The translations under genes and the position numbers were made by a program. A stretch of 64,000 nucleotides of DNA from NCBI GenBank assembly GCA_000156115.1, contig DS995276.1:2597483-2661482 (forward strand). The letters run 5' to 3'. The notes below the pieces were generated by a model. The model was not told the origin of the DNA. It saw only the letters and a program-made list of their open reading frames with translations, and did not search any database. This document shows positions 55,619 through 64,000 of this stretch, piece by piece; the stretch's first letter is position 1, and each line of letters starts with the position of its first letter. The DNA is from Rhodobacteraceae bacterium HTCC2083. Its GTDB lineage: Bacteria > Pseudomonadota > Alphaproteobacteria > Rhodobacterales > Rhodobacteraceae.

Positions 55619-55630
55619 GGAAACACCCCA

Positions 55631-55858
55631 ATGGGCCAAGACAGAACAGAGGACGCGTTGGCGAAAAAAGGGCGCATGGTTGCGCTTGTTATCGCGGGAT
55701 CGATGCTTCTTTGGATCTTGGCCCAATGGATCGCACCAATGCTCGGAGTGCCGGGCAGGTTCGTATTTCTCTTCGACTTTGCCGTCCTCGCGGCGCTTAT
55801 TTGGTCGATGGTTGTGACGTATCAAATCTGGCGTGCGCGTCAGGACACGAAAGGATGA
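55631..55858 (+). CDS. DUF5337 small membrane protein of the nuo operon
   Basis: A 75-residue protein with two membrane helices ([18 protein letters not shown] and [18 protein letters not shown]) and short polar ends. It fits DUF5337, small proteins found in this position of rhodobacterial nuo operons. It starts 12 bases after the preceding gene with AAGGAA upstream and ends eight bases before nuoF. Possible accessory or assembly subunit; no function is known. Confidence 0.8.
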   Translation: MGQDRTEDALAKKGRMVALVIAGSMLLWILAQWIAPMLGVPGRFVFLFDFAVLAALIWSMVVTYQIWRARQDTKG

Positions 55859-55865
55859 CCCTAAG

Positions 55866-57167
55866 ATGCTAGCCGATAAGGATCGCATTTTTACCAACCT
55901 CTACGGCATGCATGACCGTACCCTTAAGGGTGCGCAAGCGCGTGGACATTGGGACGGCACAGCCGCGATCATCAAAAAGGGTCGTGATTGGGTCATTGAT
56001 CAGATGAAAGCCTCAGGCCTGCGTGGGCGCGGTGGCGCTGGTTTCCCGACTGGTTTGAAATGGTCGTTCATGCCCAAGGAAAGCGACGGACGTCCTGCGT
56101 ATCTTGTTGTGAACGCGGATGAATCTGAGCCGGGCACATGTAAAGATCGCGAGATCATGCGCCATGATCCGCATACGCTGATTGAGGGCTGCCTGATCGC
56201 CAGCTTCGCTATGAACGCGAACGCTTGCTACATCTACATTCGCGGCGAGTACATCCGTGAAAAAGAAGCGCTGCAAGCCGCGATTGATGAGGCATATGAC
56301 GCTGGTCTCGTTGGCAAGAACGCTGCAAAATCCGGTTGGGATTTCGATATCTACCTCCACCACGGGGCAGGAGCTTATATTTGCGGTGAAGAGACGGCGC
56401 TCCTTGAAAGCCTTGAGGGCAAAAAAGGCATGCCGCGTATGAAACCGCCGTTCCCAGCGGGCGCGGGTCTTTATGGCTGTCCGACGACTGTGAACAACGT
56501 AGAATCGATAGCGGTGGTACCGACGATTTTGCGCCGTGGTCCTGAATGGTTTTCCAGCTTTGGGCGTCCGAACAATGCGGGCACCAAGCTCTTTGCGATC
56601 TCTGGCCATGTGAATAACCCATGCGTTGTTGAAGAAGCGATGAGCATTTCATTCGAAGAGCTAATCGAAACCCATTGCGGCGGTATCAAAGGCGGTTGGG
56701 ATAACCTTAAAGCAGTTATTCCGGGCGGTTCTTCGGTGCCCTGTGTGCGCGGCGAAAAGATGCGCGATGCGACGATGGATTTCGATTATCTACGCAATGA
56801 TCTTGGCTCTGGTCTGGGTACGGCTGCGGTGATCGTGATGGACAAAGACACAGACATTATCAAAGCGATTTGGCGCCTTGCGAAGTTCTACAAGCATGAA
56901 TCCTGCGGGCAGTGTACGCCTTGTCGCGAAGGCACAGGCTGGATGATGCGCGTCATGGAACGTTTGGTGCATGGTAATGCTGATCCAAGCGAAATCGATA
57001 TGTTGTGGGACGTGACCAAACAGGTTGAAGGCCATACGATTTGCGCGCTTGGTGATGCGGCGGCTTGGCCAATCCAAGGGTTGATCAACAACTTCCGCGA
57101 TGAGATCGAAGATCGAATAAAAGCGCAAATCTCTGGTAAAACCACACGCGCGGTTGCGGCGAAATGA
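55866..57167 (+). CDS. nuoF: NADH-quinone oxidoreductase subunit F
   Basis: A 433-residue subunit (51-kDa type) that binds NADH and FMN and cluster N3. NADH/FMN loops are [20 protein letters not shown] and [19 protein letters not shown]; the [4Fe-4S] ligands are [14 protein letters not shown] and [16 protein letters not shown] 55866 ([14 protein letters not shown]) matches relatives. It overlaps the following lipoprotein gene by four bases. Confidence 0.97.
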   Translation: MLADKDRIFTNLYGMHDRTLKGAQARGHWDGTAAIIKKGRDWVIDQMKASGLRGRGGAGFPTGLKWSFMPKESDGRPAYLVVNADESEPGTCKDREIMRHDPHTLIEGCLIASFAMNANACYIYIRGEYIREKEALQAAIDEAYDAGLVGKNAAKSGWDFDIYLHHGAGAYICGEETALLESLEGKKGMPRMKPPFPAGAGLYGCPTTVNNVESIAVVPTILRRGPEWFSSFGRPNNAGTKLFAISGHVNNPCVVEEAMSISFEELIETHCGGIKGGWDNLKAVIPGGSSVPCVRGEKMRDATMDFDYLRNDLGSGLGTAAVIVMDKDTDIIKAIWRLAKFYKHESCGQCTPCREGTGWMMRVMERLVHGNADPSEIDMLWDVTKQVEGHTICALGDAAAWPIQGLINNFRDEIEDRIKAQISGKTTRAVAAK

Positions 57168-57493
57168 TCCGCACAGCGCTCATATGTGGGTCGATTATTG
57201 GCCTTTTGGCGGGATGTTCGGATCCTGACAAGCAGGTTTTGTTCGACGGGCAGCAATTTAATGGACGCTTGAAAGCGGACAAAGAGGACAAACGTAATTT
57301 TGTCGCCTCTGCTGGACCTGTTAGCCGAAGCCTTGAAGGCGCGCGTGAAGCCGCACGGTTCGAGGGCACGACGTATTGCATTCGCAGATATGGTCGGTCT
57401 GATATCGAGTGGGTCGCAAGCCCCGAAGCTGAAGCAACTGCGCTGAATATTGTCGAAGACGTTCTGATCGTGCAAGGACGCTGCGCAGAGTGA
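57164..57493 (+). CDS. Small lipoprotein in the nuo operon
   Basis: A 109-residue protein with a lipoprotein signal ([19 protein letters not shown], lipobox LAGC at about 14-17) and a short domain with two cysteines ([15 protein letters not shown] and VQGRCAE). No family is recognised, but similar small genes occur between nuoF and nuoG in rhodobacteria. ATG overlaps nuoF (ATGA). Mature form would be in the periplasm or outer membrane, away from the peripheral arm, so its link to complex I is unclear. Confidence 0.75.
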   Translation: MIRTALICGSIIGLLAGCSDPDKQVLFDGQQFNGRLKADKEDKRNFVASAGPVSRSLEGAREAARFEGTTYCIRRYGRSDIEWVASPEAEATALNIVEDVLIVQGRCAE

Positions 57494-57633
57494 TGGGATA
57501 CAACGAAATAAGGGATGTTATTGCATATCAAGCTGTTCAAACCCCATTTGGGGATCAGGTTTTGGCACGCAGCTTTGAAGCTCGCCGAATTTTGAGAGCA
57601 GTTTGCATGGCAGGAGAAAACACATGCTTTTGA
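57493..57633 (+). CDS. Possible 46-residue protein between the lipoprotein and DUF5333 genes
   Basis: An ATG that overlaps the lipoprotein stop as TGATG opens 46 codons: [20 protein letters not shown], then DQVLARSFEARRILRAVCMA and a TGA ten bases inside the next gene. It exactly fills the gap and its composition is protein-like. The ribosome site is weak, and a CCCC-ATTT-GGGG hairpin (57542-57553) lies inside. No family recognised. Confidence 0.4.
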   Translation: MGYNEIRDVIAYQAVQTPFGDQVLARSFEARRILRAVCMAGENTCF

Positions 57634-58034
57634 CTCGTACATTCACCGCTTCCCTTTTCGCCATGAGCCTTGCCTTTGCAGCGCCTCTTTCCGCCAAAGG
57701 GTTGCAAGATGAAATACAGATCAACAACGGCCTGTTGGCTGTGGGCATTGCCGACGAAATTCGCAATCGCTGTGATAGTATTTCCGCGCGCACGTTTACG
57801 GCGCTTGGCTTTTTGAATTCTCTCAAACGCGGCGCGCGTTCCAAGGGCTATTCGAACGATGAAATCAATCGCTACACCAAAAGCAAAACTGAGAAGGCCA
57901 AGATGCGTAAACGCGGTCAGGTTTATCTAGCGCAGAATGGTGCTTCCACATCCGATGCCGCATCCATGTGCCGTTTGGGCCGTGCGGAAATTAAGAAACG
58001 CAGCCAAATTGGCGTTCTTCTAAGAGCAAGGTAG
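57624..58034 (+). CDS. DUF5333 exported protein of the nuo operon
   Basis: A 136-residue protein with a signal peptide (MLLTRTFTASLFAMSLAFAA, cut near PLSAKG). The mature part (INNGLLAVGIADEIRNRCD, then RTFTALGFLNSLKRGARSKG) with two cysteines fits DUF5333, found with nuo genes in Rhodobacterales. CAGGAG lies eight bases before ATG 57624, which I prefer to the upstream 57603. It ends three bases before nuoG. A periplasmic protein of unknown function. Confidence 0.8.
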   Translation: MLLTRTFTASLFAMSLAFAAPLSAKGLQDEIQINNGLLAVGIADEIRNRCDSISARTFTALGFLNSLKRGARSKGYSNDEINRYTKSKTEKAKMRKRGQVYLAQNGASTSDAASMCRLGRAEIKKRSQIGVLLRAR

Positions 58035-58037
58035 AAC

Positions 58038-60059
58038 ATGTCCGACCTACGCAAGATCATCATCGACGATAACGAAGTCGAAGTAGACGGGGCGATGACC
58101 CTTATTCAGGCCTGTGAAGAGGCGGGGGTCGAAATCCCTCGCTTTTGCTATCACGAACGTCTGACGATTGCTGGCAATTGCCGCATGTGTCTTGTTGAGG
58201 TCGTGGGTGGTCCACCCAAGCCTGCCGCGTCTTGCGCTATGCAGGTGCGAGATTTGCGCCCCGGTCCAGAAGGTCAGCCACCTGTGGTCAAGACCAACTC
58301 GCCCATGGTTAAGAAAGCGCGCGAGGGCGTGATGGAATTTTTGCTGATCAACCACCCGCTTGATTGTCCGATCTGTGATCAGGGTGGCGAGTGCGATTTG
58401 CAAGATCAAGCCATGGCCTATGGCGTCGATTTCTCGCGTTTCCGCGAGCCAAAGCGCGCAACGGACGATCTGGATCTAGGCCCACTGGTCGAAACCCATA
58501 TGACGCGTTGCATTTCCTGCACCCGTTGTGTGCGCTTCACATCTGAGGTCGCGGGCATCACGCAGATGGGCCAAACAGGTCGCGGCGAGGATGCGGAGAT
58601 CACGTCTTACTTGGGCGAGACTTTGGATAGTAACTTGCAGGGCAATATCATTGATCTGTGCCCTGTTGGGGCGTTGGTCTCGAAGCCTTACGCCTTTACT
58701 GCGCGCCCTTGGGAACTGACAAAGACTGAATCCATTGATGTTATGGATGCGCTTGGCAGCTCTATCCGTGTGGACACAAAGGGCCGTGAAGTGATGCGCA
58801 TGTTGCCGCGCAATCATGATGGCGTGAACGAAGAGTGGATTTCAGACAAAACGCGTTTTGTTTGGGATGGCCTGCGCCGTCAGCGCCTTGATCGTCCGTA
58901 TATCCGCGAGAACGGCAAATTACGTGCGTCTAACTGGGGCGAGGCGCTTGGCGCTGCCGCTGCTGCGATGAAGGGCAAGAAAGTTGCGGGATTGATCGGT
59001 GATCTGGTCTCTGTCGAAGCGGCGTTTGCGTTGAAGCAATTGGTTCAAGGCATGGGTGGCAATGTTGAGTGCCGCACGGACAAAGCGAAACTGCCTGCGG
59101 GCAATCGCTCTGGCTACGTTGGTACGGCAACGATTGAAGATATCGATGTCGCCAACAAAATCCTGCTTGTTGGGACTAATCCCGTGGTTGAAGCCCCTGT
59201 CTTGAACGCGCGCATTCGCAAAGCGTGGAGCAAAGGGGCAGATGTCGTCATGGTCGGCGAGAAAGTTGATTTGACTTACGAATACGAACATATGGGCACA
59301 GATCGCGCGGCACTCGCGCATGTCTCAGGTCTTGACATGGCGTCTTTGCAGGACTTGAATAGTATTGTCATCGTAGGTCAGGGTGCTTTGCAAGAAGCGG
59401 ACGGCGAAGCGGTGCTTGGCACTGCTATGGCGATTGCGGAAAAGTCTGGCGGTAAGTTGATGATCTTGCACACAGCCGCAGGTCGCGTTGGTGCGATGGA
59501 TGCTGGGTGCACCACGGATGGTGGCGTTGAAGCGGCGACTTCGGATGCGGAGGTGATTTATAACCTTGGTTCTGACGAAGTTGACATCGATGCAGGGGCG
59601 TTCGTAATTTATCAAGGCAGCCACGGTGATCGTGGGGCGCACCGCGCCGATATCATTCTGCCGGGCGCAGCCTACACTGAAGAGCAGGGCTTGTTCGTTA
59701 ACACAGAAGGGCGCCCGCAACTTGCGATGCGCGCTGGGTTTGCACCGGGTGAAGCAAAAGAGAACTGGGCAATATTGCGTGCGTTGTCTGCAGAGCTTGA
59801 TGCGACACTGCCATATGACAGTCTTGCAGCATTGCGCACGGCTTTGATTGCAGACGTTCCCCATCTTGCAGACATCGACGAAGTGCCTGAGAACGAATGG
59901 GACGCACTGCCAGCCAAAAAGATGGGCAAAGCAGAATTCCGCAACGCTATCAGCGATTTCTACCTGAGCAACCCGATTGCCCGCGCCTCCGAGTTGATGG
60001 CAGAGCTGTCAGCGAATGCAAAAGCGCGCCGTGACGCAGATAAGATTGCTGCAGAGTGA
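58038..60059 (+). CDS. nuoG: NADH-quinone oxidoreductase subunit G
   Basis: A 673-residue subunit (75-kDa type), the largest of the peripheral arm. N-terminal clusters are N1b ([20 protein letters not shown]), N5 (the [18 protein letters not shown] region) and N4 ([17 protein letters not shown] with [14 protein letters not shown]). The rest is a molybdopterin-oxidoreductase-like domain that has lost its cofactor, as usual. It carries electrons from FMN toward NuoI. GTGA overlap with the next gene. Confidence 0.97.
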   Translation: MSDLRKIIIDDNEVEVDGAMTLIQACEEAGVEIPRFCYHERLTIAGNCRMCLVEVVGGPPKPAASCAMQVRDLRPGPEGQPPVVKTNSPMVKKAREGVMEFLLINHPLDCPICDQGGECDLQDQAMAYGVDFSRFREPKRATDDLDLGPLVETHMTRCISCTRCVRFTSEVAGITQMGQTGRGEDAEITSYLGETLDSNLQGNIIDLCPVGALVSKPYAFTARPWELTKTESIDVMDALGSSIRVDTKGREVMRMLPRNHDGVNEEWISDKTRFVWDGLRRQRLDRPYIRENGKLRASNWGEALGAAAAAMKGKKVAGLIGDLVSVEAAFALKQLVQGMGGNVECRTDKAKLPAGNRSGYVGTATIEDIDVANKILLVGTNPVVEAPVLNARIRKAWSKGADVVMVGEKVDLTYEYEHMGTDRAALAHVSGLDMASLQDLNSIVIVGQGALQEADGEAVLGTAMAIAEKSGGKLMILHTAAGRVGAMDAGCTTDGGVEAATSDAEVIYNLGSDEVDIDAGAFVIYQGSHGDRGAHRADIILPGAAYTEEQGLFVNTEGRPQLAMRAGFAPGEAKENWAILRALSAELDATLPYDSLAALRTALIADVPHLADIDEVPENEWDALPAKKMGKAEFRNAISDFYLSNPIARASELMAELSANAKARRDADKIAAE

Positions 60060-60460
60060 GATCAGCGGCGATCATATCCCCCATGGCACTGGCGCTCGCC
60101 AGCGCTGTATCTGGCTGTGAACAGCAAACGGGTGATAAACCTGCGCCGTTCAAGCCGGAATATGACGGCGTGCAAACGCGCCTTCTCGATGATGATTTGG
60201 TGAGCTTTCAAGTTAAAATGAAGGGCGCGCGCAACAATTCTGACGTGGACGCTTACGCAGAATGTGCCGCTGCACAGTACGCGTTAATCAGAGGTTATGG
60301 TTTTGCGCGTCATTTACGCACAAACACGGCCGAAGAGGGTGGCACATGGGTCGGGGATGCTGTTTACACCATCTCGCCAGCGCTCCCACGCGGGCTGAAA
60401 ACGATAGATGCAGAAGTCACGGTTTCGGCCTGCGACGAGAACAAGATACCGACGGTGTGA
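60056..60460 (+). CDS. Small lipoprotein between nuoG and nuoH
   Basis: A 134-residue protein starting at GTG inside the nuoG stop (GTGA). The signal peptide [15 protein letters not shown] has a lipobox ending in Cys 21. The mature part is charged, with cysteines in [19 protein letters not shown] and [10 protein letters not shown]. No family is recognised. It is co-transcribed with nuo; with the lipoprotein at 57164 and the DUF5333 protein, three exported small proteins are encoded inside this operon. Confidence 0.75.
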   Translation: MRSAAIISPMALALASAVSGCEQQTGDKPAPFKPEYDGVQTRLLDDDLVSFQVKMKGARNNSDVDAYAECAAAQYALIRGYGFARHLRTNTAEEGGTWVGDAVYTISPALPRGLKTIDAEVTVSACDENKIPTV

Positions 60461-60467
60461 GGACCTA

Positions 60468-61508
60468 ATGTACGACTTTTTCACCACCACAACATTGGGC
60501 ATGGGCCTGACAATCGTTGGGCAAATCTTCTTGCTCGTGATCCCTTTGCTGCTCGCATTAGCATTCTTGATGTATGCGGACCGTAAAATCTGGGCCGCCG
60601 TCATGATGCGCCGCGGACCAAACGTTGTAGGCGTCTTTGGCCTGCTGCAAAGTTTTGCGGATTTCTTGAAATACATCGTTAAGGAAGTTGTCTTCCCTGC
60701 CGGCGCGGATAAAGCGGTTTTCTTGATGGCACCGATGGTCACTTTGGTGATGAGCCTGATCGCTTGGGCGGTGATCCCGTTTAACGAAGGCTGGGTGCTG
60801 TCGGAGATCAACGTCGCGATCCTTTATGTCTTCGCTGTGTCATCGCTTGAAGTATATGGCGTGATCATGGGCGGTTGGGCGTCTAACTCGAAGTACCCGT
60901 TCCTTGGAAGCTTGCGTTCTGCGGCGCAGATGATCTCTTATGAGGTCTCTATCGGATTGATTATTATCGGTATTATCCTGTCGTCTGGATCGATGAACTT
61001 CGGTGCAATCGTGGCCGCACAGGATAGCGACTACGGACTGCTCAGCTGGTATTGGCTGCCGCACTTCCCGATGCTGGTGCTTTTTTTCATCTCAGCGCTC
61101 GCTGAAACGAACCGCCCACCGTTTGACCTTCCTGAAGCGGAATCTGAATTGGTGGCGGGCTATCAGGTAGAGTATTCGTCAACGCCGTTCCTGCTCTTTA
61201 TGATCGGCGAGCTCGTCGCTGTCGTTTTGATGTGTGCGCTGATCTCGTTGATGTTCTTTGGTGGATGGTTGTCACCAATCCCAGGTTTGCCCGATGGCAT
61301 CTTCTGGATGGTGAGCAAAATGTTCTTGGTATTCTTCTTCTTCTCCATGGTGAAAGCGATCACACCGCGCTACCGCTATGACCAATTGATGCGCATTGGT
61401 TGGAAAATCTTCCTGCCTACGAGCCTCGCTTGGGTCGTATTCGTCGCATTTGCAGCAAAATTTGGATGGTTCTGGGGCGTTTACGCGCGCTGGACAGTAG
61501 GGGGTTAA
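60468..61508 (+). CDS. nuoH: NADH-quinone oxidoreductase subunit H
   Basis: A 346-residue membrane subunit (ND1 type) with eight helices that contacts the quinone chamber. Hallmarks are [20 protein letters not shown] near residue 40, [20 protein letters not shown] and the end region [20 protein letters not shown] 60468 gives the standard start [11 protein letters not shown] with AGGACC upstream. Followed by nuoI after three bases. Confidence 0.97.
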   Translation: MYDFFTTTTLGMGLTIVGQIFLLVIPLLLALAFLMYADRKIWAAVMMRRGPNVVGVFGLLQSFADFLKYIVKEVVFPAGADKAVFLMAPMVTLVMSLIAWAVIPFNEGWVLSEINVAILYVFAVSSLEVYGVIMGGWASNSKYPFLGSLRSAAQMISYEVSIGLIIIGIILSSGSMNFGAIVAAQDSDYGLLSWYWLPHFPMLVLFFISALAETNRPPFDLPEAESELVAGYQVEYSSTPFLLFMIGELVAVVLMCALISLMFFGGWLSPIPGLPDGIFWMVSKMFLVFFFFSMVKAITPRYRYDQLMRIGWKIFLPTSLAWVVFVAFAAKFGWFWGVYARWTVGG

Positions 61509-61511
61509 CCA

Positions 61512-62006
61512 ATGGCTGACTTCGATTATGGCCGCGCGGCCAAGTACTTCCTCCTCGCAGACTTTGTGAAAGGTTTCGGTCTTGGCCTGCGCTACATGTT
61601 CGCACCGAAAGTGACGTTGAACTACCCGCATGAGAAGGGACCTTTGTCGCCGCGTTTTCGTGGAGAACATGCGCTGCGCCGTTACCCGAATGGGGAAGAA
61701 CGGTGCATTGCTTGCAAGCTTTGCGAAGCGGTTTGCCCTGCGCAAGCGATCACGATTGATGCAGAGCCACGCGATGACGGCAGCCGGCGTACCACGCGCT
61801 ATGACATAGACATGACGAAGTGCATTTACTGTGGTTTCTGCCAAGAAGCTTGTCCGGTGGATGCGATTGTCGAAGGGCCAAATTTTGAATTTGCCACCGA
61901 AACCCGTGAAGAGCTGTTTTACGACAAGGACAAATTGCTTGAGAATGGCGATCGTTGGGAAGCGCAGATCGCGCGTAACCTCGAGATTGATGCGCCCTAC
62001 CGATGA
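61512..62006 (+). CDS. nuoI: NADH-quinone oxidoreductase subunit I
   Basis: A 164-residue ferredoxin-like subunit carrying clusters N6a and N6b: [16 protein letters not shown] and [16 protein letters not shown]. The amphipathic N terminus ([20 protein letters not shown]) lies on the membrane arm. The length is typical of alphaproteobacteria. It overlaps the next gene by four bases. Confidence 0.97.
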   Translation: MADFDYGRAAKYFLLADFVKGFGLGLRYMFAPKVTLNYPHEKGPLSPRFRGEHALRRYPNGEERCIACKLCEAVCPAQAITIDAEPRDDGSRRTTRYDIDMTKCIYCGFCQEACPVDAIVEGPNFEFATETREELFYDKDKLLENGDRWEAQIARNLEIDAPYR

Positions 62007-62410
62007 CTGATGCGAACAACCCCTTTGCCATGATGATGGCCCAAGCTCAGGAGATGGCGAAAGCCCTCAATCCTGCGCTTTCGGGTGCGTCCACGCAGGC
62101 AATGGAAAATCTTTGGCCGACAATGACGAAGGACATGATGGAAATGTCTTTCGGCAAAGGTGCGTCCAAAGAGGGGTTGGATGCAAAGACGCGATTGTTG
62201 TTGACGCTGGCTGGTTTGACCATGCAAGGCGCACAGAATGAAACGCAGATTAGAATGACCGTGCGCCATGCTGTCGAGGCCGGTGCAACTAAAGATGAAG
62301 TGACTGAAAGCATTGCACAAATGTCGATGTTTGCCGGTCTCCCCGCCATGACCCGCGCGATGGAATTCGCGAATGAGGTTTTGCAAGTTAGCAAGGAAGC
62401 GCAAACATGA
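62003..62410 (+). CDS. Carboxymuconolactone decarboxylase-like (AhpD-like) protein in the nuo operon
   Basis: A 135-residue helical protein. After a Met/Ala-rich start, [40 protein letters not shown] and [20 protein letters not shown] follow the carboxymuconolactone decarboxylase pattern. The CxxC of AhpD peroxidase relatives is absent, so peroxidase activity is unlikely. It overlaps nuoI and nuoJ by four bases on each side, so it is firmly inside the operon. Function unknown. Confidence 0.8.
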   Translation: MTDANNPFAMMMAQAQEMAKALNPALSGASTQAMENLWPTMTKDMMEMSFGKGASKEGLDAKTRLLLTLAGLTMQGAQNETQIRMTVRHAVEAGATKDEVTESIAQMSMFAGLPAMTRAMEFANEVLQVSKEAQT

Positions 62411-63015
62411 GCGTCGCTGTATTTACCTTTTACCTGTTCGCGATCTGCACGTTCACGGGCGGCCTGTTCACAGTGATCAGCCGCAATCCGGTGCACTCTG
62501 TGCTGTGGTTGATCCTTGCCTTCCTGTCATCTGCGGGCTTGTTCGTATTGCTTGGCGCAGAATTCGTGGCGATGCTGTTGATCATCGTTTACGTGGGCGC
62601 GGTCGCGGTTTTGTTCTTGTTTGTTGTCATGATGCTCGACATCGATTTTGCGGAGCTGAAAGCGGAAATGGTGAAATACATGCCGCTTGCGTTACTGATT
62701 GGCCTTGTTTTACTGATGCAATTCACCATGGCCTTCGGCGTTTGGGAAGCGAGCGATCAAGCTGCGGGCCTGCGCGGAGCGGTCACACCGACGGATGCGC
62801 ATAACACTGAGGCACTTGGCCTTCTACTTTATGACAAATACTTCCTGATTTTCCAGCTCTCTGGGATGATCCTGCTGGTTGCGATGATTGGCGCGATTGT
62901 CTTGACGCTGCGCCACCGTACTGACGTGAAACGTCAAGACGTAATGGCGCAAATGCACCGCGATCCAGCAAAAGCGATGGAGCTTAAAGACGTAAAACCG
63001 GGGCAGGGGCTGTGA
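62407..63015 (+). CDS. nuoJ: NADH-quinone oxidoreductase subunit J
   Basis: A 202-residue membrane subunit (ND6 type) with five helices. It opens with [20 protein letters not shown] and has [20 protein letters not shown] and the [20 protein letters not shown] helix with its pi-bulge region. The last helix ([18 protein letters not shown]) is followed by a polar tail. ATG overlaps the AhpD-like gene; the stop overlaps a GTG that opens a 38-residue frame. Confidence 0.96.
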   Translation: MSVAVFTFYLFAICTFTGGLFTVISRNPVHSVLWLILAFLSSAGLFVLLGAEFVAMLLIIVYVGAVAVLFLFVVMMLDIDFAELKAEMVKYMPLALLIGLVLLMQFTMAFGVWEASDQAAGLRGAVTPTDAHNTEALGLLLYDKYFLIFQLSGMILLVAMIGAIVLTLRHRTDVKRQDVMAQMHRDPAKAMELKDVKPGQGL

Positions 63016-63128
63016 TTGTTCTTGCTGCATACGTCCTATTCGGAGCCGCAATCGGTGCGACGGTTGTGCTCTACTTGAATTCTAAGAATACGAACAATAA
63101 CAAGGACATCGATAATGATCGGTCTTGA
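63012..63128 (+). CDS. Possible 38-residue single-helix protein between nuoJ and nuoK
   Basis: GTG 63012 overlaps the nuoJ stop as GTGA and opens [20 protein letters not shown], one clear membrane helix, then [18 protein letters not shown], a polar tail. The frame fills the whole 99-base gap and ends 14 bases inside nuoK. The coupling and topology argue for a real small protein; there is no separate ribosome site and no known family. Confidence 0.45.
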   Translation: MIVLAAYVLFGAAIGATVVLYLNSKNTNNNKDIDNDRS

Positions 63129-63420
63129 GCATTACCTGACAATCGCGGCAACGCTGTTTGTCATTGGCATTTTTGGGCTCTTTGTGAACCGCAAGAATGT
63201 GATCATTCTGCTCATGTCGATTGAGCTGATGCTGCTGGCGGTAAACATTAACCTTGTCGCCTTTTCCAGCTTCCTCGGGGATTTGGTTGGGCAGGTGTTC
63301 ACGCTCTTCGTTCTGACAGTCGCCGCCGCAGAGGCGGCGATTGGTCTCGCGATACTCGTCTGTTTCTTCCGTACTCGCGGCACTATTGCGGTCGAAGATG
63401 TCAACGTGATGAAAGGCTGA
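63115..63420 (+). CDS. nuoK: NADH-quinone oxidoreductase subunit K
   Basis: A 101-residue membrane subunit (ND4L type) with three helices. The start [20 protein letters not shown], the proton-channel Glu in [13 protein letters not shown], and the [20 protein letters not shown] segment are typical. AAGGAC lies before the ATG. It is followed by nuoL four bases later. Confidence 0.97.
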   Translation: MIGLEHYLTIAATLFVIGIFGLFVNRKNVIILLMSIELMLLAVNINLVAFSSFLGDLVGQVFTLFVLTVAAAEAAIGLAILVCFFRTRGTIAVEDVNVMKG

Positions 63421-63424
63421 TCAG

Positions 63425-64000
63425 ATGGAAACGCTCATTCTTTTCGCGCCTCTTATCGGCGCACTTATTGGTGGCTTTGGTTGGCGGTTGATCGGTGAAA
63501 AAGGCGCAATGTGGGTGACCACGGGCCTGCTCTTTGTCGCATGTTTCTTTAGCTGGATTGTCTTTTTAGGGCATGACGGCGTCACGGAAAAAGTGCAGAT
63601 TTTGCGCTGGATCGAAAGTGGTAGCCTGAGTACAGATTGGGCGATCCGTTTGGACCGCCTCACCGCTATTATGCTCATCGTGATTACGACGGTTTCGGCG
63701 CTGGTGCACCTTTATTCCTTTGGCTACATGGCTGACGACCCTCAGTGGAAAGAGGGCGAAAGCTACAAGCCACGATTCTTCGCATACCTGTCGTTCTTTA
63801 CATTTGCGATGTTGATGCTGGTGACCTCTGACAATCTTGTGCAGATGTTCTTTGGTTGGGAAGGGGTTGGCGTCGCGTCCTACCTATTAATCGGGTTTTA
63901 CTATCGCAAACCCACAGCAAATGCGGCGGCGATCAAAGCGTTCGTGGTGAACCGAGTCGGTGATTTCGGTTTCGCGCTGGGTATCTTTGCTCTGTATTAC
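63425..64000 (+). CDS. nuoL: NADH-quinone oxidoreductase subunit L (partial, runs off the right edge)
   Basis: The first 192 codons of an antiporter-like membrane subunit (ND5 type). [20 protein letters not shown] gives the first helix; [44 protein letters not shown] and [17 protein letters not shown] carry the conserved Glu of the proton channel. [15 protein letters not shown] follows before the edge. The complete protein should have about 700 residues. Confidence 0.96.
   Translation, partial: METLILFAPLIGALIGGFGWRLIGEKGAMWVTTGLLFVACFFSWIVFLGHDGVTEKVQILRWIESGSLSTDWAIRLDRLTAIMLIVITTVSALVHLYSFGYMADDPQWKEGESYKPRFFAYLSFFTFAMLMLVTSDNLVQMFFGWEGVGVASYLLIGFYYRKPTANAAAIKAFVVNRVGDFGFALGIFALYY

Overview
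The window looks like chromosomal DNA of a marine-type alphaproteobacterium of the Rhodobacteraceae (Roseobacter/Rhodobacter group). The grounds are the NDUFS4-type complex I subunit, a long NuoE with a helix-hairpin-helix tail, the DUF5337 and DUF5333 genes inside the nuo operon, a single-chain pyruvate carboxylase, a Hint-domain protein of roseobacter type, an UpsM-like leader RNA before mraZ, and a DUF1127 gene followed by four CcsR/cuckoo-type hairpins. No phage, insertion sequence or CRISPR array is visible. Most of the window is housekeeping and catabolic genes in tight operons with ATGA, GTGA or TAATG overlaps.

Layout, left. 1-402 is a broken lipoprotein gene. Then come an NDUFS4 homologue, tRNA-Gly(GCC), a MAPEG gene with a stop straight after its best start codon, pyruvate carboxylase (pyc) and an FMN alpha-hydroxy acid dehydrogenase, all leftward except NDUFS4. 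Rightward follow uvrD, an ACT protein, and a small protein paired with a Hint-domain protein. A cobalamin riboswitch sits before a 93-residue unknown protein. Next is a decayed pair (M24 peptidase and carbon-nitrogen hydrolase) carrying at least five lesions. A leftward DUF1127 gene with four UCCUCCC-loop hairpins is followed by mrp/apbC and a leftward SDR gene.

Layout, centre. A leader of about 760 bases with an UpsM-like sRNA and a candidate MraZ box precedes the first half of the dcw cluster (mraZ-rsmH-ftsL-ftsI-murE-murF-mraY-murD), which makes peptidoglycan precursors and septal wall. The cluster stops after murD; a DUF2322 gene and a small winged-helix-like gene follow. Leftward then lie a polar amino acid ABC transporter and a family-5 peptide-type binding protein with two permeases. 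The matching double ATPase runs divergently, in an operon with three M20 hydrolases and a DadA-like oxidoreductase. This arrangement reads as uptake and breakdown of N-acyl or peptide-like amino acid compounds.

Layout, right. After a glycosyltransferase-like gene comes a full leucine/isovalerate operon: isovaleryl-CoA dehydrogenase, acyl-CoA synthetase, both methylcrotonyl-CoA carboxylase subunits, a GST, HMG-CoA lyase and methylglutaconyl-CoA hydratase. It would take isovaleryl-CoA to acetyl-CoA and acetoacetate. The window ends in the nuo operon (nuoA to a truncated nuoL), respiratory complex I, with several small accessory genes between the core subunits. Two short open frames that fill gaps in this operon may be real genes: 46 residues before the DUF5333 gene and 38 residues between nuoJ and nuoK.

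The most rewarding non-coding signals are the four tandem hairpins next to the DUF1127 gene, the UpsM-like leader, and the B12 riboswitch driving a small protein of unknown function. All assignments come from reading the sequence; no search or folding program was run.
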